In this document: positions 19,696 through 29,037 of the stretch, piece by piece
Layout: each line of letters begins with the position of its first letter
Numbering within the stretch: the stretch's first letter is position 1
From: Ustilago trichophora
Lineage: Eukaryota; Basidiomycota; Ustilaginomycetes; Ustilaginales; Ustilaginaceae
DNA: 64,000 nucleotides
Assembly (NCBI GenBank): GCA_900323505.1
Contig: OOIN01000003.1
Location: forward strand, 1,364,001 to 1,428,000
Direction of reading: 5' to 3'
Translations under genes and position numbers: made by a program
Notes under the pieces: generated by a model
Seen by the model: the letters and a program-made list of their open reading frames with translations, nothing else
Told to the model about the DNA's origin: nothing
Databases searched by the model: none

Positions 19696-20171
19696 TTTGA
19701 ACGATACCCTTTTGCGGTGAGATACGAGAGGGCTGTGGGAGACTGCGATTGAAAGTGTTCGATGTTTTAAGCGATGCAGTGCTCTTATATGTTCAACGAG
19801 GAGGAGCAGGTGATGGTCGGGGTGTTGGTTGAAGACAAGCAAGATATTATGTCAGGCACCGCGGTCTCGCACCGGCAAGAAGGGTCCTTCTGTCGAACAG
19901 ACGATGCTGTATCTCCGGCTTCTAAAACGGAGCGGATTCTCCACATGCTTCGGCCTGCTTCTTATCCTCTGAGAAACTCTCTCGCGCGATAAGAAGGTCT
20001 CGGTGAAATTCCGTGTTGGCTTGTGCTCAAAAGAGCACAAAAAGCACACCATCATGCAGCTCTACAAAGTGACTCGAAGGCTAGTAATGGTCAACCCCCA
20101 CTCACCTTCTCCTTCATATCATCCATCTTTAACAATCCGACGACAAAGCTCTCAAAACAATCAAGGCAATC
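19696..20171. promoter_or_regulatory. Bidirectional promoter region between riboflavin synthase and homoserine dehydrogenase genes
   Basis: 476 bases between divergent ATGs of two biosynthetic genes. No gene or clear repeat is seen. Confidence 0.4.
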
Positions 20172-21431
20172 ATGTCGGCCACACAGGGAATCAACGTAGC
20201 CATCATCGGTGTCGGTCTGGTGGGAACTTCTGTCATTCAGCAGCTCACCACCGTTCCCCAGCTTTCCTCGCGTCTTCACATTGTCGCGCTTCAGAACAGC
20301 AAAAAGACTCTCTTGGCCACCGCTTCTTCGCCCCTCTCCCTCGGTGGAGGTGCTGATTGGAAGGGCTTGCTTGCCAACAGCTCGACTTCTGCACTTGCTC
20401 TTCCTGAACTTGTCAAAGAGTTGCAGAAGATCACTCGCGATTCTGGACGTCACACTGCCGTAGTTGACAACACTAGCGATGAGAAGGTTGCCGCTTTCTA
20501 TCCTGAATTCCTCGCCGCTGGACTTTCCGTTGTCACGCCTAACAAGAAGGCTTTCTCGGGAGCCATCGGGCTGTACAACGACATTCTCAAGTACAAGTCC
20601 AACGATGTTGCTGGATCCAAGGGTCCCCTCGTCTACCAGGAGAGCACAGTAGGTGCAGGTCTTCCCATCATCTCTACCCTCACCGATCTCGTCAACACCG
20701 GTGATGAAATCACCAAGATCGAAGGTGTCTTCAGCGGTACGCTCTCTTACATTTTCAATGAGTTCTCCACTCCCAAGGGAGGGGATAAGAAGTTCAGCGA
20801 CATTGTAAAGTTCGCCAAGGAAAACGGATACACAGAACCTCACCCGAATGACGATCTGAGTGGAAGCGATGTGGCGAGGAAGTTGGCTATCTTGTCGAGG
20901 TTGGTGCCAGAGCTGAAGGATGCTTTGGAGGAGGGTTATCTGAGTGTTCCTACTCACTCGTTGACCCCGGCTCCTCTGGCAGATGTGAAGAGCGGCGAGG
21001 AGTACGTGCAGAGGCTGCCAGAATTCGACGCCGATTACGACAAGTTGAACAAGGAGGCTTTCGAGCAGGGAAGCGTGCTTCGATACGTCGGAGTCATCGA
21101 TGTTCAGAAGAAGGAGATCAAGGCCTCGCTCGAGACGTAAGTGTTCCACCTTAACCCCTCGCCCCCTTTCCAATCGTGATTACTGAAGAGATCAAAGCTG
21201 ACATCACACCTCCTCCTTTCAAACACATGTCTGCATGGGGTTGATGCGGATAGATACCCGGCCTCGCATCCCTTCGCATCCTCCCTCTCGGGTTCCGACA
21301 ACATCATCGCCTTCCACACCAAGCGCTACTCGGCTAGACCCTTGCTCGTCCAAGGCAGCGGTGCAGGTGCCGACGTCACTGCCATGGGTGTCGTCGCCGA
21401 TCTGATCAAGATCGCTGAACGTCGCTCTTAA
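20172..21431 (+). CDS. HOM6: Homoserine dehydrogenase, two exons
   Basis: Reduces aspartate semialdehyde to homoserine on the route to threonine and methionine. Exon 1 is 20172-21136. A GTAAGT donor at 21137 and an AG ending at 21253 define a 117-base intron, and exon 2 is 21254-21431, giving 380 residues, close to yeast Hom6 (359). The NAD(P) fold opens with VAIIGVGLVGTSVIQQL, followed by VVDNTSDEKVAAFYPEFL and SVVTPNKKAFSG. The family signature NDDLSGSDVARKLAILSR and the KIEGVFSGTLSYIFNEF segment are intact. No C-terminal ACT domain is present, as in fungal enzymes. It is convergent with the BUD22 gene, 157 bases away. Confidence 0.95.
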
Positions 21432-21588
21432 ACCTCGTTCGTATCCCAGCAACCATCTGGCTAGTTCTGATGACTTTTGAATGTACAAACATGTTCCACA
21501 GACACGTCGTCCACTCTGCTTCCTGATTACTCGTGTAAAAAGATGTGACATGGCAACAGTGCGATAGAGTGGATGGATCGGAGGGTGT

Positions 21589-23415
21589 CTAGTCGAAAAC
21601 GACTTTTTTACCCTGTGGCTTGACCTGAGCCATAAGCTCCTTTTGTCTCTGTTTTGCGATCCACGACGGGTGCATTTCCTGGCTCTTTGCCGCTGCTGCT
21701 GGTGGTGCAGCACTTTTAGTTTGCACCGGGGCACTTTGGCTCTGCACCATCGGCGCAGCCGGCCTTGGCACAAACGGCCTCTTGGCCTGTTTAGGCAGAG
21801 GTGCAACAGGTCCACCCCACCCTCCATCTCTCTTTGCTGGCGCCTGGAAAGCAGGAGGTCTCTGCCTTCCCCCTGACTGACTCACCACCGCCGCTGGTCG
21901 ACCTGAGGTACGTTCGAGCTTAGCAGCCTTCTGCTTTTCCCTCATCTTGATGTGGTTTGCGTTTTTTCCGTACTTTTTCTCGTAGAGAGCTTTGCGGGCG
22001 CGCTGACCCATGCGATTCTTGCGCTCCTTTTTGACGCCGGATTTCAGCTCGGATAGATCCCGGTCCGCCAAATCGGCTTCGGCGTCGGACCACTCGTCGT
22101 CGGATCGGCCAGCGATGAAGCCGGTGTTGAGGCTGGGGAGGAAGGTCGATGATGATGAGGACTTTTTGGACTTTTTGGAGGGTTTCGAGGTGGTGGATGT
22201 GGTGGAGGATTTGCGCTTGCGTGGGCGGTCGCTGGTAGATGAGGAGGAGGCGTCCGAATCTGAGTCTGAGTCCGAGTCCGAGCTGTAGTCCTCTTCGTCA
22301 GATTCGCCGGAGGAGGAGTCTTCGTCGTCGTCAGATTCGCCGCTGGAGTCGTCCGAGTCGTGTCGAGTTTTGCGCTTTCGCTGAGGAGGTTCTTCATCGT
22401 CAGAATCCGACTCGGCAGCAGAGTCGGATCCAATCATATCGTCCCACTGCGACAGATCACCCAACGCCTTCAACTTCTCCCTGCCTATCCTCATCAGCTC
22501 TTCTTCATCAACCTCGTCCTCGTCTTCATCCTCGTCGTCATCATCGAGCGGCAATCGGCGAGGCGCGTCATCCTCTGAATCAGACTCGTCTTCTGAGCCT
22601 GACCATTCACGTTCCTCCTCCTTGTCCTCTGCCTCAATATGATCCAGCTGCTGAGCCTTGCCCTTGCCTTTGACGTCCACCTCAACTTCCTTCTTCTTGC
22701 TCGCCGCGGGCTCGATCCCCGCCAACTTCTTCAACTCCTCCACAAACCGCCCCACTTCATCCGCCAACACCTTGGAGCTGGTGATCTTTGCCTTTGCCTT
22801 CTCCACCGCCTTATCACCCTCTTTCCCCACCACAGGATCACTTAGTACGTCCTCTCCCAGCAGATCTTCGTCCTTCACCATCTGCAGGTAGAGATACTCC
22901 CCCTCTTCCGTAGATCGTGGCAATAGCTTCGCCTTGACCATCTTGGTAATTAGCGCACGCCCTGCGAGCAGATTGATATCGATAGACTTGAATGCGGCAA
23001 GCTCCTTTTCAGCCAGCTCGGCTTGTTTCGCGAGCGAAGCTTTCTTCTGAAGACCTTTGAGCTTTTTGACCTGCTTCTGGAGCTCAAAGGTCTTGGTCTT
23101 TTTGGCGGTTGCACGGAGGGTTTTGGCAACGTGGTGGAGCTTTGATCTCGCTTTGGCTGCGTCGATTTGGGGTCGTTGGGGTTCGGAGGATTCAGAAGAT
23201 GATTCAGAGTCATCCTCGGCATCTTCGCTACCGAGGTCGCTGGCGTCGTGACCATCAGAGCCGGCATCAGAAGCTTCGTCACCGTGCGAGTCGTTCATGG
23301 AGGTCTCCTCCACGTCCATAGCGGACCTGCTAGAGGACGCCTCGGACGAGGTTGAGGGGGTGGGCGAAGGAGAGGGCTGCTTCTTTGAAGCTCTAGACTT
23401 CGGTTTTGAGACCAT
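21589..23415 (-). CDS. BUD22: Bud22/SRFBP1-family ribosome-biogenesis protein
   Basis: 608 residues, single exon. Bud22 is a nucleolar factor needed for 18S rRNA processing. An acidic Ser/Asp-rich N-terminus is followed by a Lys-rich coiled region (residues ~85-170; LHHVAKTLRATAKKTKTFELQKQVKKLK), then very acidic repeats of SD, SE and DE. The conserved C-terminal Bud22 block is present: KKERKNRMGQRARKALYEKKYG..A.H, and at the very end MHPSWIAKQRQKELMAQ...GKKVVFD, the usual family ending. Low-complexity acidic stretches explain several long spurious frames on the opposite strand. Confidence 0.82.
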   Translation of the reverse strand: MVSKPKSRASKKQPSPSPTPSTSSEASSSRSAMDVEETSMNDSHGDEASDAGSDGHDASDLGSEDAEDDSESSSESSEPQRPQIDAAKARSKLHHVAKTLRATAKKTKTFELQKQVKKLKGLQKKASLAKQAELAEKELAAFKSIDINLLAGRALITKMVKAKLLPRSTEEGEYLYLQMVKDEDLLGEDVLSDPVVGKEGDKAVEKAKAKITSSKVLADEVGRFVEELKKLAGIEPAASKKKEVEVDVKGKGKAQQLDHIEAEDKEEEREWSGSEDESDSEDDAPRRLPLDDDDEDEDEDEVDEEELMRIGREKLKALGDLSQWDDMIGSDSAAESDSDDEEPPQRKRKTRHDSDDSSGESDDDEDSSSGESDEEDYSSDSDSDSDSDASSSSTSDRPRKRKSSTTSTTSKPSKKSKKSSSSSTFLPSLNTGFIAGRSDDEWSDAEADLADRDLSELKSGVKKERKNRMGQRARKALYEKKYGKNANHIKMREKQKAAKLERTSGRPAAVVSQSGGRQRPPAFQAPAKRDGGWGGPVAPLPKQAKRPFVPRPAAPMVQSQSAPVQTKSAAPPAAAAKSQEMHPSWIAKQRQKELMAQVKPQGKKVVFD

Positions 23416-23760
23416 CTTGTTGTTGTGAAAGGTCAGGATGATGGTGGATGAGGGAGGATTCGAAGATCCACGGTTTACAAAGGTTTCAAAGGGTTCATGC
23501 TGGAAAAAAGAAAGTTGTGAGTGGAGAGGAGAGTGCGAGAAATTCCAAAATTTTGGCTCGGAAGACGGAAACAGCAGCCCGTAATTGCGAGTCTAACACC
23601 TTGAAAAAGTGCGGCGATTTGTCCGGCGTCCAAAACACGCTGCTTTGCCTTGCTTTTCCCCACATGGTGCCACTGGCTCGGCTGATCTGTCATGCTGTCT
23701 CTTTTGCTTGCTTGATCTTAACGTCCAACACCATCTTGGAACAAACTAATAGCTCTCAGA
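23416..23760. promoter_or_regulatory. Bidirectional promoter region between BUD22 and the M20-family gene
   Basis: 345 bases between divergent start codons, with no gene or notable repeat. Confidence 0.4.
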
Positions 23761-25319
23761 ATGCTTCTCAGACCACTACTTCAGTTGCGCACGGCAATGC
23801 AGGCAGCCATCAGGCTTCCTCGCGTTGCCGGAAGCGGCGCCATTCGATGGTACAACCCAGGCAATCTTCACATCAACGCCAATCAAATGATGAAGACTCT
23901 TCACGACACGTGTGAATGGGGCGCCGCTCACCGCTACGGTGACGGTCCATTTGAAACTGGGATGGCTCGTCTCACCCTCGATGAAAATGATGCGAAGGCA
24001 CGACGCTGGCTCTCGGACGAAGCTACCAAACTGGGATGCTCGGTGACGGTCGATGAGATGGGAAACATGTTCATTGTCTGCCCTGGCAAAAGCACCAGTC
24101 GACCCACTGCCATGGGCAGTCATCTCGACACGCAGTCCACAGGTGGACGCTACAATGGAATTCTCAGCATAATGGCCGGTCTCAAAGCTCTGCGAACCAT
24201 GAACGATAACAACATGCAGACAAAATACCCAGTGGCATTGATCAACTGGACCAACAAGGAAGGTGCCCGTTTCCCAAAGTCAATTATCAGCTTGGGTGTA
24301 TGGTGTGGTGATGTACCTCTAGAAAAAGCGTGGGGTCTACAAGATGTAAAAGATGCGAGTTTGACGATGAAGTTGGAGCTCAGCAAGATCGGATTTCTTG
24401 GCTCGACAAAGTGCAGCCACAAAGCAACACCGCTGGCAGCGCATTTCGAGCTGCATATTGAGCAAGGACCGATCTTGGAGGCGAGCGGGAAAAAGGTTGG
24501 TATCGTACATCGTGGCCAGGCGTACAAATGGTTTGATATCAATGTCAGGGGTAGAGAGTGTCATACTGGTTCAACACCGTTTGACACTAGGTCGGATGCT
24601 ATGCTCTGCGCTTCGAGGATTATTGTGGAGAGTAACCGCATTGCAAAGCAGCACAAGGGGCTTGCCAGTACCGTAAGTAGCCATTCCCCATCCATCAACT
24701 TAAAACTTGCCCAGCTCTAACACCTTCGCACATTGCCTCTCCGCAACACAGGGTATCCTCCAGCTATCCCCAGGCAGCGTCAACACCTGCCCCAGTCACG
24801 TCTTTTTCACTCTCAACGTTCGTCACCCTTCAACGGACAAGCTGGCGGCGCTTTGCAGCGATATTGAAGCCGCAGCCCAAAGGATTGGCTCAGACGAGAG
24901 CAAAAGAGGATGTGATGTTGAGTGGGAAGAAACGTTCCACAGCCCTGCCATCACTTTCCACCCCAACTGCATCGCCAGCGTCAGCAAGGCCGTCAAAGCC
25001 AACTATGGCAAAGAGCAAGGGGTGGAGATCTACAGCGGTGCAGGACATGATATGTGCTTGACAAGCAAGGTTTGCCCTTTGTCGATGATCTTCATTACAA
25101 GCAAGGATGGGGTTTCGCATAATCCTAGAGAATATTTGTCTCTGGAAGACTGGTAAGTGTGATTTTCCACCCTTGTTCTGTTTAGAAAGGGTTGGTTGAC
25201 TGACAGCAAGATTTGGGGTTCGAATCTTGGTTCCTACGTTCTTTGCAAATTGCAGCGCAATCGGTGCACAGGTCCTGATGGATGCTGCTTTGCTGTACGA
25301 CGCTCAATGGCAAAAGTGA
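23761..25319 (+). CDS. M20-family amidohydrolase related to beta-ureidopropionase/N-carbamoyl-amino-acid hydrolase; two active-site substitutions
   Basis: Three exons, 23761-24672, 24752-25152 and 25256-25319, give 458 residues; both introns have GTAAGT donors and CAG acceptors and join in frame. The family hydrolyses N-carbamoyl amino acids (for example in pyrimidine degradation) using two zinc ions. Conserved landmarks are GSHLDTQSTGGRYNG, NWTNKEGARFP, HFELHIEQGP, ECHTGSTPFDTRSDA, SGAGHDM and SKDGVSHNPREYLSLEDW. Relatives have Asp in the first motif (YDG; bridging zinc ligand) and Glu-Glu in the second (NEEG; general base then zinc ligand). Here these are Asn132 and Lys166-Glu167, at the same spacing from His121 as in the yeast enzyme. 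The product may be inactive or altered. The N-terminus (LLRPLLQLRTAMQAAIRLPR) could be mitochondrial. Confidence 0.85.
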
Positions 25320-25506
25320 GCAGATCAGCGCAATCCTTATTTAGCTCATTCTCTCGCACACATTGCAGATGTTTTGAAAGTCAAATGAAGCTGACATTGC
25401 ATCACGCACAATGAGAATGTGAGGTAAAGGCAAGTGTCGATTGCTGGGGCTGCTTGTGCATTTCGGAAAGCCTTGTAGGCAGGGCAATTTTGATGGCAAT
25501 GTCCTG

Positions 25507-26027
25507 TCAGAACAGCAAAAGTATGAGGTCCTGAGCGCAAACATAGCCTTGAATAGTGCCTCTGCTATTGACTACAAACTCCGGGTCGTCTTCGACTTTC
25601 AAGAGGTCTTGCACTATCAGCGTATTAGGGTTGTGCTCTGGAGAGTCGATGCGTAAAATGTAGCACTTTTTGCCAGGTTTCCTGGAATACTTGAGCGTGA
25701 TGCCTTCATCAAGATATTTGATCACAAGTTCTTGCTCCGACTCTTTGGTAGTGAACTCTTGCAAGTTGCCATTCCTAGCCAAGATACTGCCATCGACTTG
25801 TTTATTACTGGATGAAAAGATGCTGGTCACTTTGACATTGTGCACGCTTCCCAAAATGTGGTGAAAGCATGTCCAAGTAGAGTTTGAAAAGCCATTATTG
25901 CCACAGTGTTTGTAGTATTTGGTTTGAGTTGGGAGGATTACGGTGCAAGGGGGACACTCCTCAGGGTAAAGAATAGAGCAAGACAGGGCAAGGCAAGGCC
26001 GACTTTGAAAACAGCAGGCCACTGCAT
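25507..26027 (-). pseudogene. Frameshifted copy of a secreted-protein (effector-like) family gene
   Basis: The ~170-residue mature region (EECPPCTVILPTQTKYYKHCG...STWTCFHHI...VHNVKV...DGSI) is a clear paralogue of the intact gene at 26875-27405. Its frame, however, has no upstream ATG. An ATG at 26027 opens a different frame that encodes a signal-peptide-like start (MQWPAVFKVGLALPCLALF) matching the start of the paralogue. Compared with the paralogue there are two extra bases between the signal region and the first CPP motif, so the two parts are out of frame. No intron fits the gap. It is best read as a recently broken copy, or a sequencing error. The body is otherwise free of stops. Confidence 0.72.
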
Positions 26028-26798
26028 ACTTTGCTGTTCAGGGTGTTGGTAATACAAGGATATTGGAGAAAATTGAATTGGGCAGGAGCTTCTTAAGTAC
26101 GCCTCATAGACTGCGAGGTTCCCCGTTCCGCTCTGCTCTCGTCCCTTCGTTCTCATAAGACTTTGGGTGGGTGTAAGCATGATTGTGGGGTGGCATCTTG
26201 GCATCGAGACCGCCATCTTCATGGCAACACTCGCTCTTCATATCACGCTGCTCCAAGTCTCTTTCTTTCTTCTTTTGGATGCAAGGCAAAACACAAGCAA
26301 GTTGTTACGGGTTTGCCACCTTTCTTTTGGCTGCTTCAGATTTGCCAGTAACCACCAGCAAAATGTCGACACGAAATCTAAACCGAATCAGCGATGCGCT
26401 AAACTGAGCTCATGATTCATCCAGCAGTATGGCATTGGGAGCGTGGTCTGTCTTGCGCAGGTGAGCTGCGAGACAGCGTCTGTTGAGCAAGTGGGGGTAG
26501 CAGCAAAACCTCACTTGCTCCCTCCCTTCATCTCTCCTCACTGCGCTGGTTTTGCTGCGCTCACCCCAAGCTCGCTTGTCGTTTCTCCCACCCTGTGTTC
26601 CCTCCCTTCTCTGTATGTTTCTGTCCCGCTGCGCTCGACCGAACCCCCTCACGGCGGGTCCGGGAGCCTTGGGATCTAAGAGTACGCTCTCACTTTTGCC
26701 GCAATCATATGCTTTATGGTCTCACTGTTGCTGTCTTTATCTGCACCTGCTTGCGACAGATACAAGTACAGCTTGCCTGATTGTGACAGGAGTACGCA
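25507..26798. repeat. Tandem segmental duplication, unit 1
   Basis: It comprises the frameshifted secreted-protein copy plus ~770 bases upstream. Shared landmarks with unit 2 include GGTGGGTGTAAGCATGAT (at ~26163 here), a TTGCCAGTAACCACCAG-like block, a TATGGCATTGGGAGC-like block and GATTGTGACAGGAGTACGCA. Confidence 0.75.
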
Positions 26799-26874
26799 GC
26801 ACCATAATATGGCACACATTAAAAATCTGATGATGGGGAAGGCAAGTACAGAATGGTTGATGCGTTTGTATGTG
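26028..26874. other. Upstream part of duplication unit 1 with an unmatched ~320-base segment
   Basis: Blocks at ~26163-26195, ~26340-26370, ~26409-26440 and ~26777-26798 match, in order, blocks upstream of the intact paralogue. The stretch ~26445-26775 (C/T-rich, then GC-rich) has no counterpart in the second unit and contains no convincing gene. Confidence 0.6.
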
Positions 26875-27405
26875 TCAGCGATCCAATGTGAGGTCCCAAA
26901 AGATGTCAAGGAAGAGGTCCCGGGCACAAGTATTGGCTTCGACCGTTCCCTTGCTATCGATCAAGACAGGCCTGCTAACTTCTGTAGCAACCTGAAGCCT
27001 GTAAGAAGGGTCGTCTAGAGCATCGATGCTTATATGGTAGCAGTTCTGGCCCGCGGCTCGGTTGTATATGAATCGGAGTCCCTTATACAGATAGTGAATC
27101 TGAAAGTTTTGGGCCAACTCCTTGGTGGTAAAATCGAACAGGTCACCATCGCTAGCCCAAATACCGCCGTCCTCTTCGTCTTTACTGGTTGGGAAGGTGC
27201 TCATCACCTTGACATTGTGCAAGTTTCCCTCTATATGGTGGAAACATGTCCAAGAAGATTTCAAGTAGCCTTTCTGTCCTCCGCAGTGCTTGTTGTATTT
27301 GGCTCTGTTTGGGAGGACTAGAGTGCGAGGGGGACATTCATCAGCCTTGGCAAGGGATAAAGCAATGAAAGCCAGGCCAACTTTGAGCAAAGTGGTCAAC
27401 TGCAT
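26875..27405 (-). CDS. Secreted protein of a locally duplicated family (effector candidate), intact copy
   Basis: 176 residues from the ATG at 27405; the frame is open further upstream but without an earlier ATG. MQLTTLLKVGLAFIALSLAKA is a strong secretion signal with cleavage expected near AKA-DE. The mature part begins DECPPRTLVLPN and has CPP, KHCG, WTCFHH, QNCYHI and TCARDL, six cysteines in all, evenly spread over ~155 residues. No known domain is recognised. The neighbouring frameshifted copy (25507-26027) shares these cysteines and the overall pattern, so this is a small local family, typical of secreted-effector loci in smut fungi. A role at the host interface is an inference from secretion, size and duplication only. 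Confidence 0.78.
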   Translation of the reverse strand: MQLTTLLKVGLAFIALSLAKADECPPRTLVLPNRAKYNKHCGGQKGYLKSSWTCFHHIEGNLHNVKVMSTFPTSKDEEDGGIWASDGDLFDFTTKELAQNFQIHYLYKGLRFIYNRAAGQNCYHISIDALDDPSYRLQVATEVSRPVLIDSKGTVEANTCARDLFLDIFWDLTLDR

Positions 27406-27778
27406 GCTGTGCTGCTCCTTGTTCAGATCGGTGTAAGTGCAAGATGAAGGATGTAGGAACACACAGACAGATCATGCAAAATTAGAGCTTTCGTTGAATG
27501 CTCCTGTGCAGTAAGAATCAGGCTCTGGCTTGGTTCTCTTCAGACCTCTGGTGGGTGTAAGCATGATGGTGGGAGCAGTGGGGAGCGGTGTGAATATTGC
27601 TCGCTCTTCATTTGGTCAGAGCAGGTGAGCTGGCGCAGAACTTGCCAGCAATCACCAGAGTAATGTTGACGCATACGCCAAACGTAAACTCCTATGCCCA
27701 TAGCTTATGTCACAATTCTTCCAGCGATATGGCATCGGGAGCACACAGGTACATATCCGATTGTGACAGGAGTACGCA
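26875..27778. repeat. Tandem segmental duplication, unit 2
   Basis: It comprises the intact secreted-protein gene plus ~370 bases upstream. The same landmark order as in unit 1 is seen: GGTGGGTGTAAGCATGAT (27545), a TTGCCAGCAATCACCAG-like block (27641), TATGGCATCGGGAGC (27727) and GATTGTGACAGGAGTACGCA (27757). The spacing between the last two blocks is ~320 bases shorter than in unit 1. Confidence 0.75.
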
Positions 27779-29037
27779 GGCTCAGCTGCAGCGTCTACAT
27801 GCTATTGTTGAAGATGCATGTTTACCCACACACTTTTGAGCAAACTTGTTCTGGTGCAAAGGGGCGCTGTCGAAATGCATGGTCCCACCAATGAGGCCGC
27901 TGTGAAAGTGGTTTGACATCAATCCGAGAAACAGCTTTACCGTATTTACAGCACCGCTTCTAAGAAGCAGCTGTGCTGTCAGAGCAATCGCAAGAGTGTA
28001 CTGCAGCACACTTTAGGATACCGCGGCAAGTGGAAAGGGTAGCAGCCGAGACCTCCGAATGTTGAAAACCGAAGAAGCAGAGAAGGTAGAACCCCCAATA
28101 TTTGGGCCTTCTAAGCGCTGCTCTTTTTTGGTGGGTCTCTTCTTTTTGGTGCTCCGTTGTCGGCTCTTCTGCCATCCCTTATCCACCGTGAGAACCATGT
28201 CTTGTGTCCCCACCGGAAATACTCCAATCACAACTCATCGAGTGCAGTTAAGCTATCGAGCCAGAGCGACGCTTCTCGGAGACAAGCTAGAGTCTGTGCC
28301 AATCAAAGATGTTGCGAGTCCGTGCGACGTGCATATCTCATGTGCGTTTTGCTGCAATATGCTGCACTTTGGCGCGCTGCGCCTTATTTTTCTCCTTTTC
28401 GGCCAATTCAGCCAGAAAAGATCTTCGCGGCGGGCCAACACTCGAGACCACGCAAGTAAGGGGTCCAACACTCTCGTTTGCCCGCACTTCACAGCACAGC
28501 ACCCAAAAGCTTAATTTGGTACTTTGCGCAAACGCAAAACACACACACACACACGCTCGCACAATGCAAGGTAACCAACCAACGTTCACCTTTGGATTCT
28601 CTGCAACAATCGAGGCCCAATCTCATTCGGGAAGCGCGAGTCGGCTCTTTGGGCATGTGCGCGACCTGTGTAAGTGGTCTGTGTGTGTGCGTCAAATGTG
28701 TGTTTCTGGAAGCAGTGTTGGTCGGAGCGCCAAATTGTGCCGCTGGGGACTGCGCACATGCCACGTCGGGCCTTCCCCGCATTGATGATCCGAAAGGGTT
28801 ATAAAGCTTTGACCTTCGACTCAGAGGGTTTCTCTATTAGCACACATCCCTCTCCTATTTTCGTCTTGTCATCATCGTCCATCACCGTCATCCTCATTGC
28901 TCCATCTTACCCTCGAAACAAAACCAGCGTCGACCATACCCTAGTGCCCTGAACTTCTAGACCGATAGACAACACCATCGACCATCTCTGCTGCGACATC
29001 ACCCCCTCTGATCAACACAAGCTTAGCACTCTCCAAG
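27406..29037. other. Long intergenic region upstream of the GMC oxidoreductase gene
   Basis: 1632 bases. The first ~370 belong to duplication unit 2. The remainder holds a (CA)n run at ~28538-28553 and short open frames on both strands, none with a supportable start and protein texture together. A weak signal-peptide-like frame on the minus strand (27782-28009) has no ATG. A TATA-like element lies near 28799. Confidence 0.45.
28799..28806 (+). promoter_or_regulatory. TATA-like element of the GMC oxidoreductase gene
   Basis: TTATAAAG lies ~235 bases upstream of the ATG at 29038 and is followed by a C/T- and CA-rich leader. Function is inferred from sequence and position only. Confidence 0.35.

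Noticed and set aside
25205..25250. GGTTCGAATC, resembling a tRNA B-box
   Set aside because: It lies inside the second intron of the M20-family gene with no cloverleaf or A-box at the right distance.
27782..28009. Signal-peptide-like minus-strand frame upstream of the intact effector-family gene
   Set aside because: It has no ATG and no similarity to the family cysteine pattern. It was considered as a third degenerate copy but is not supportable.
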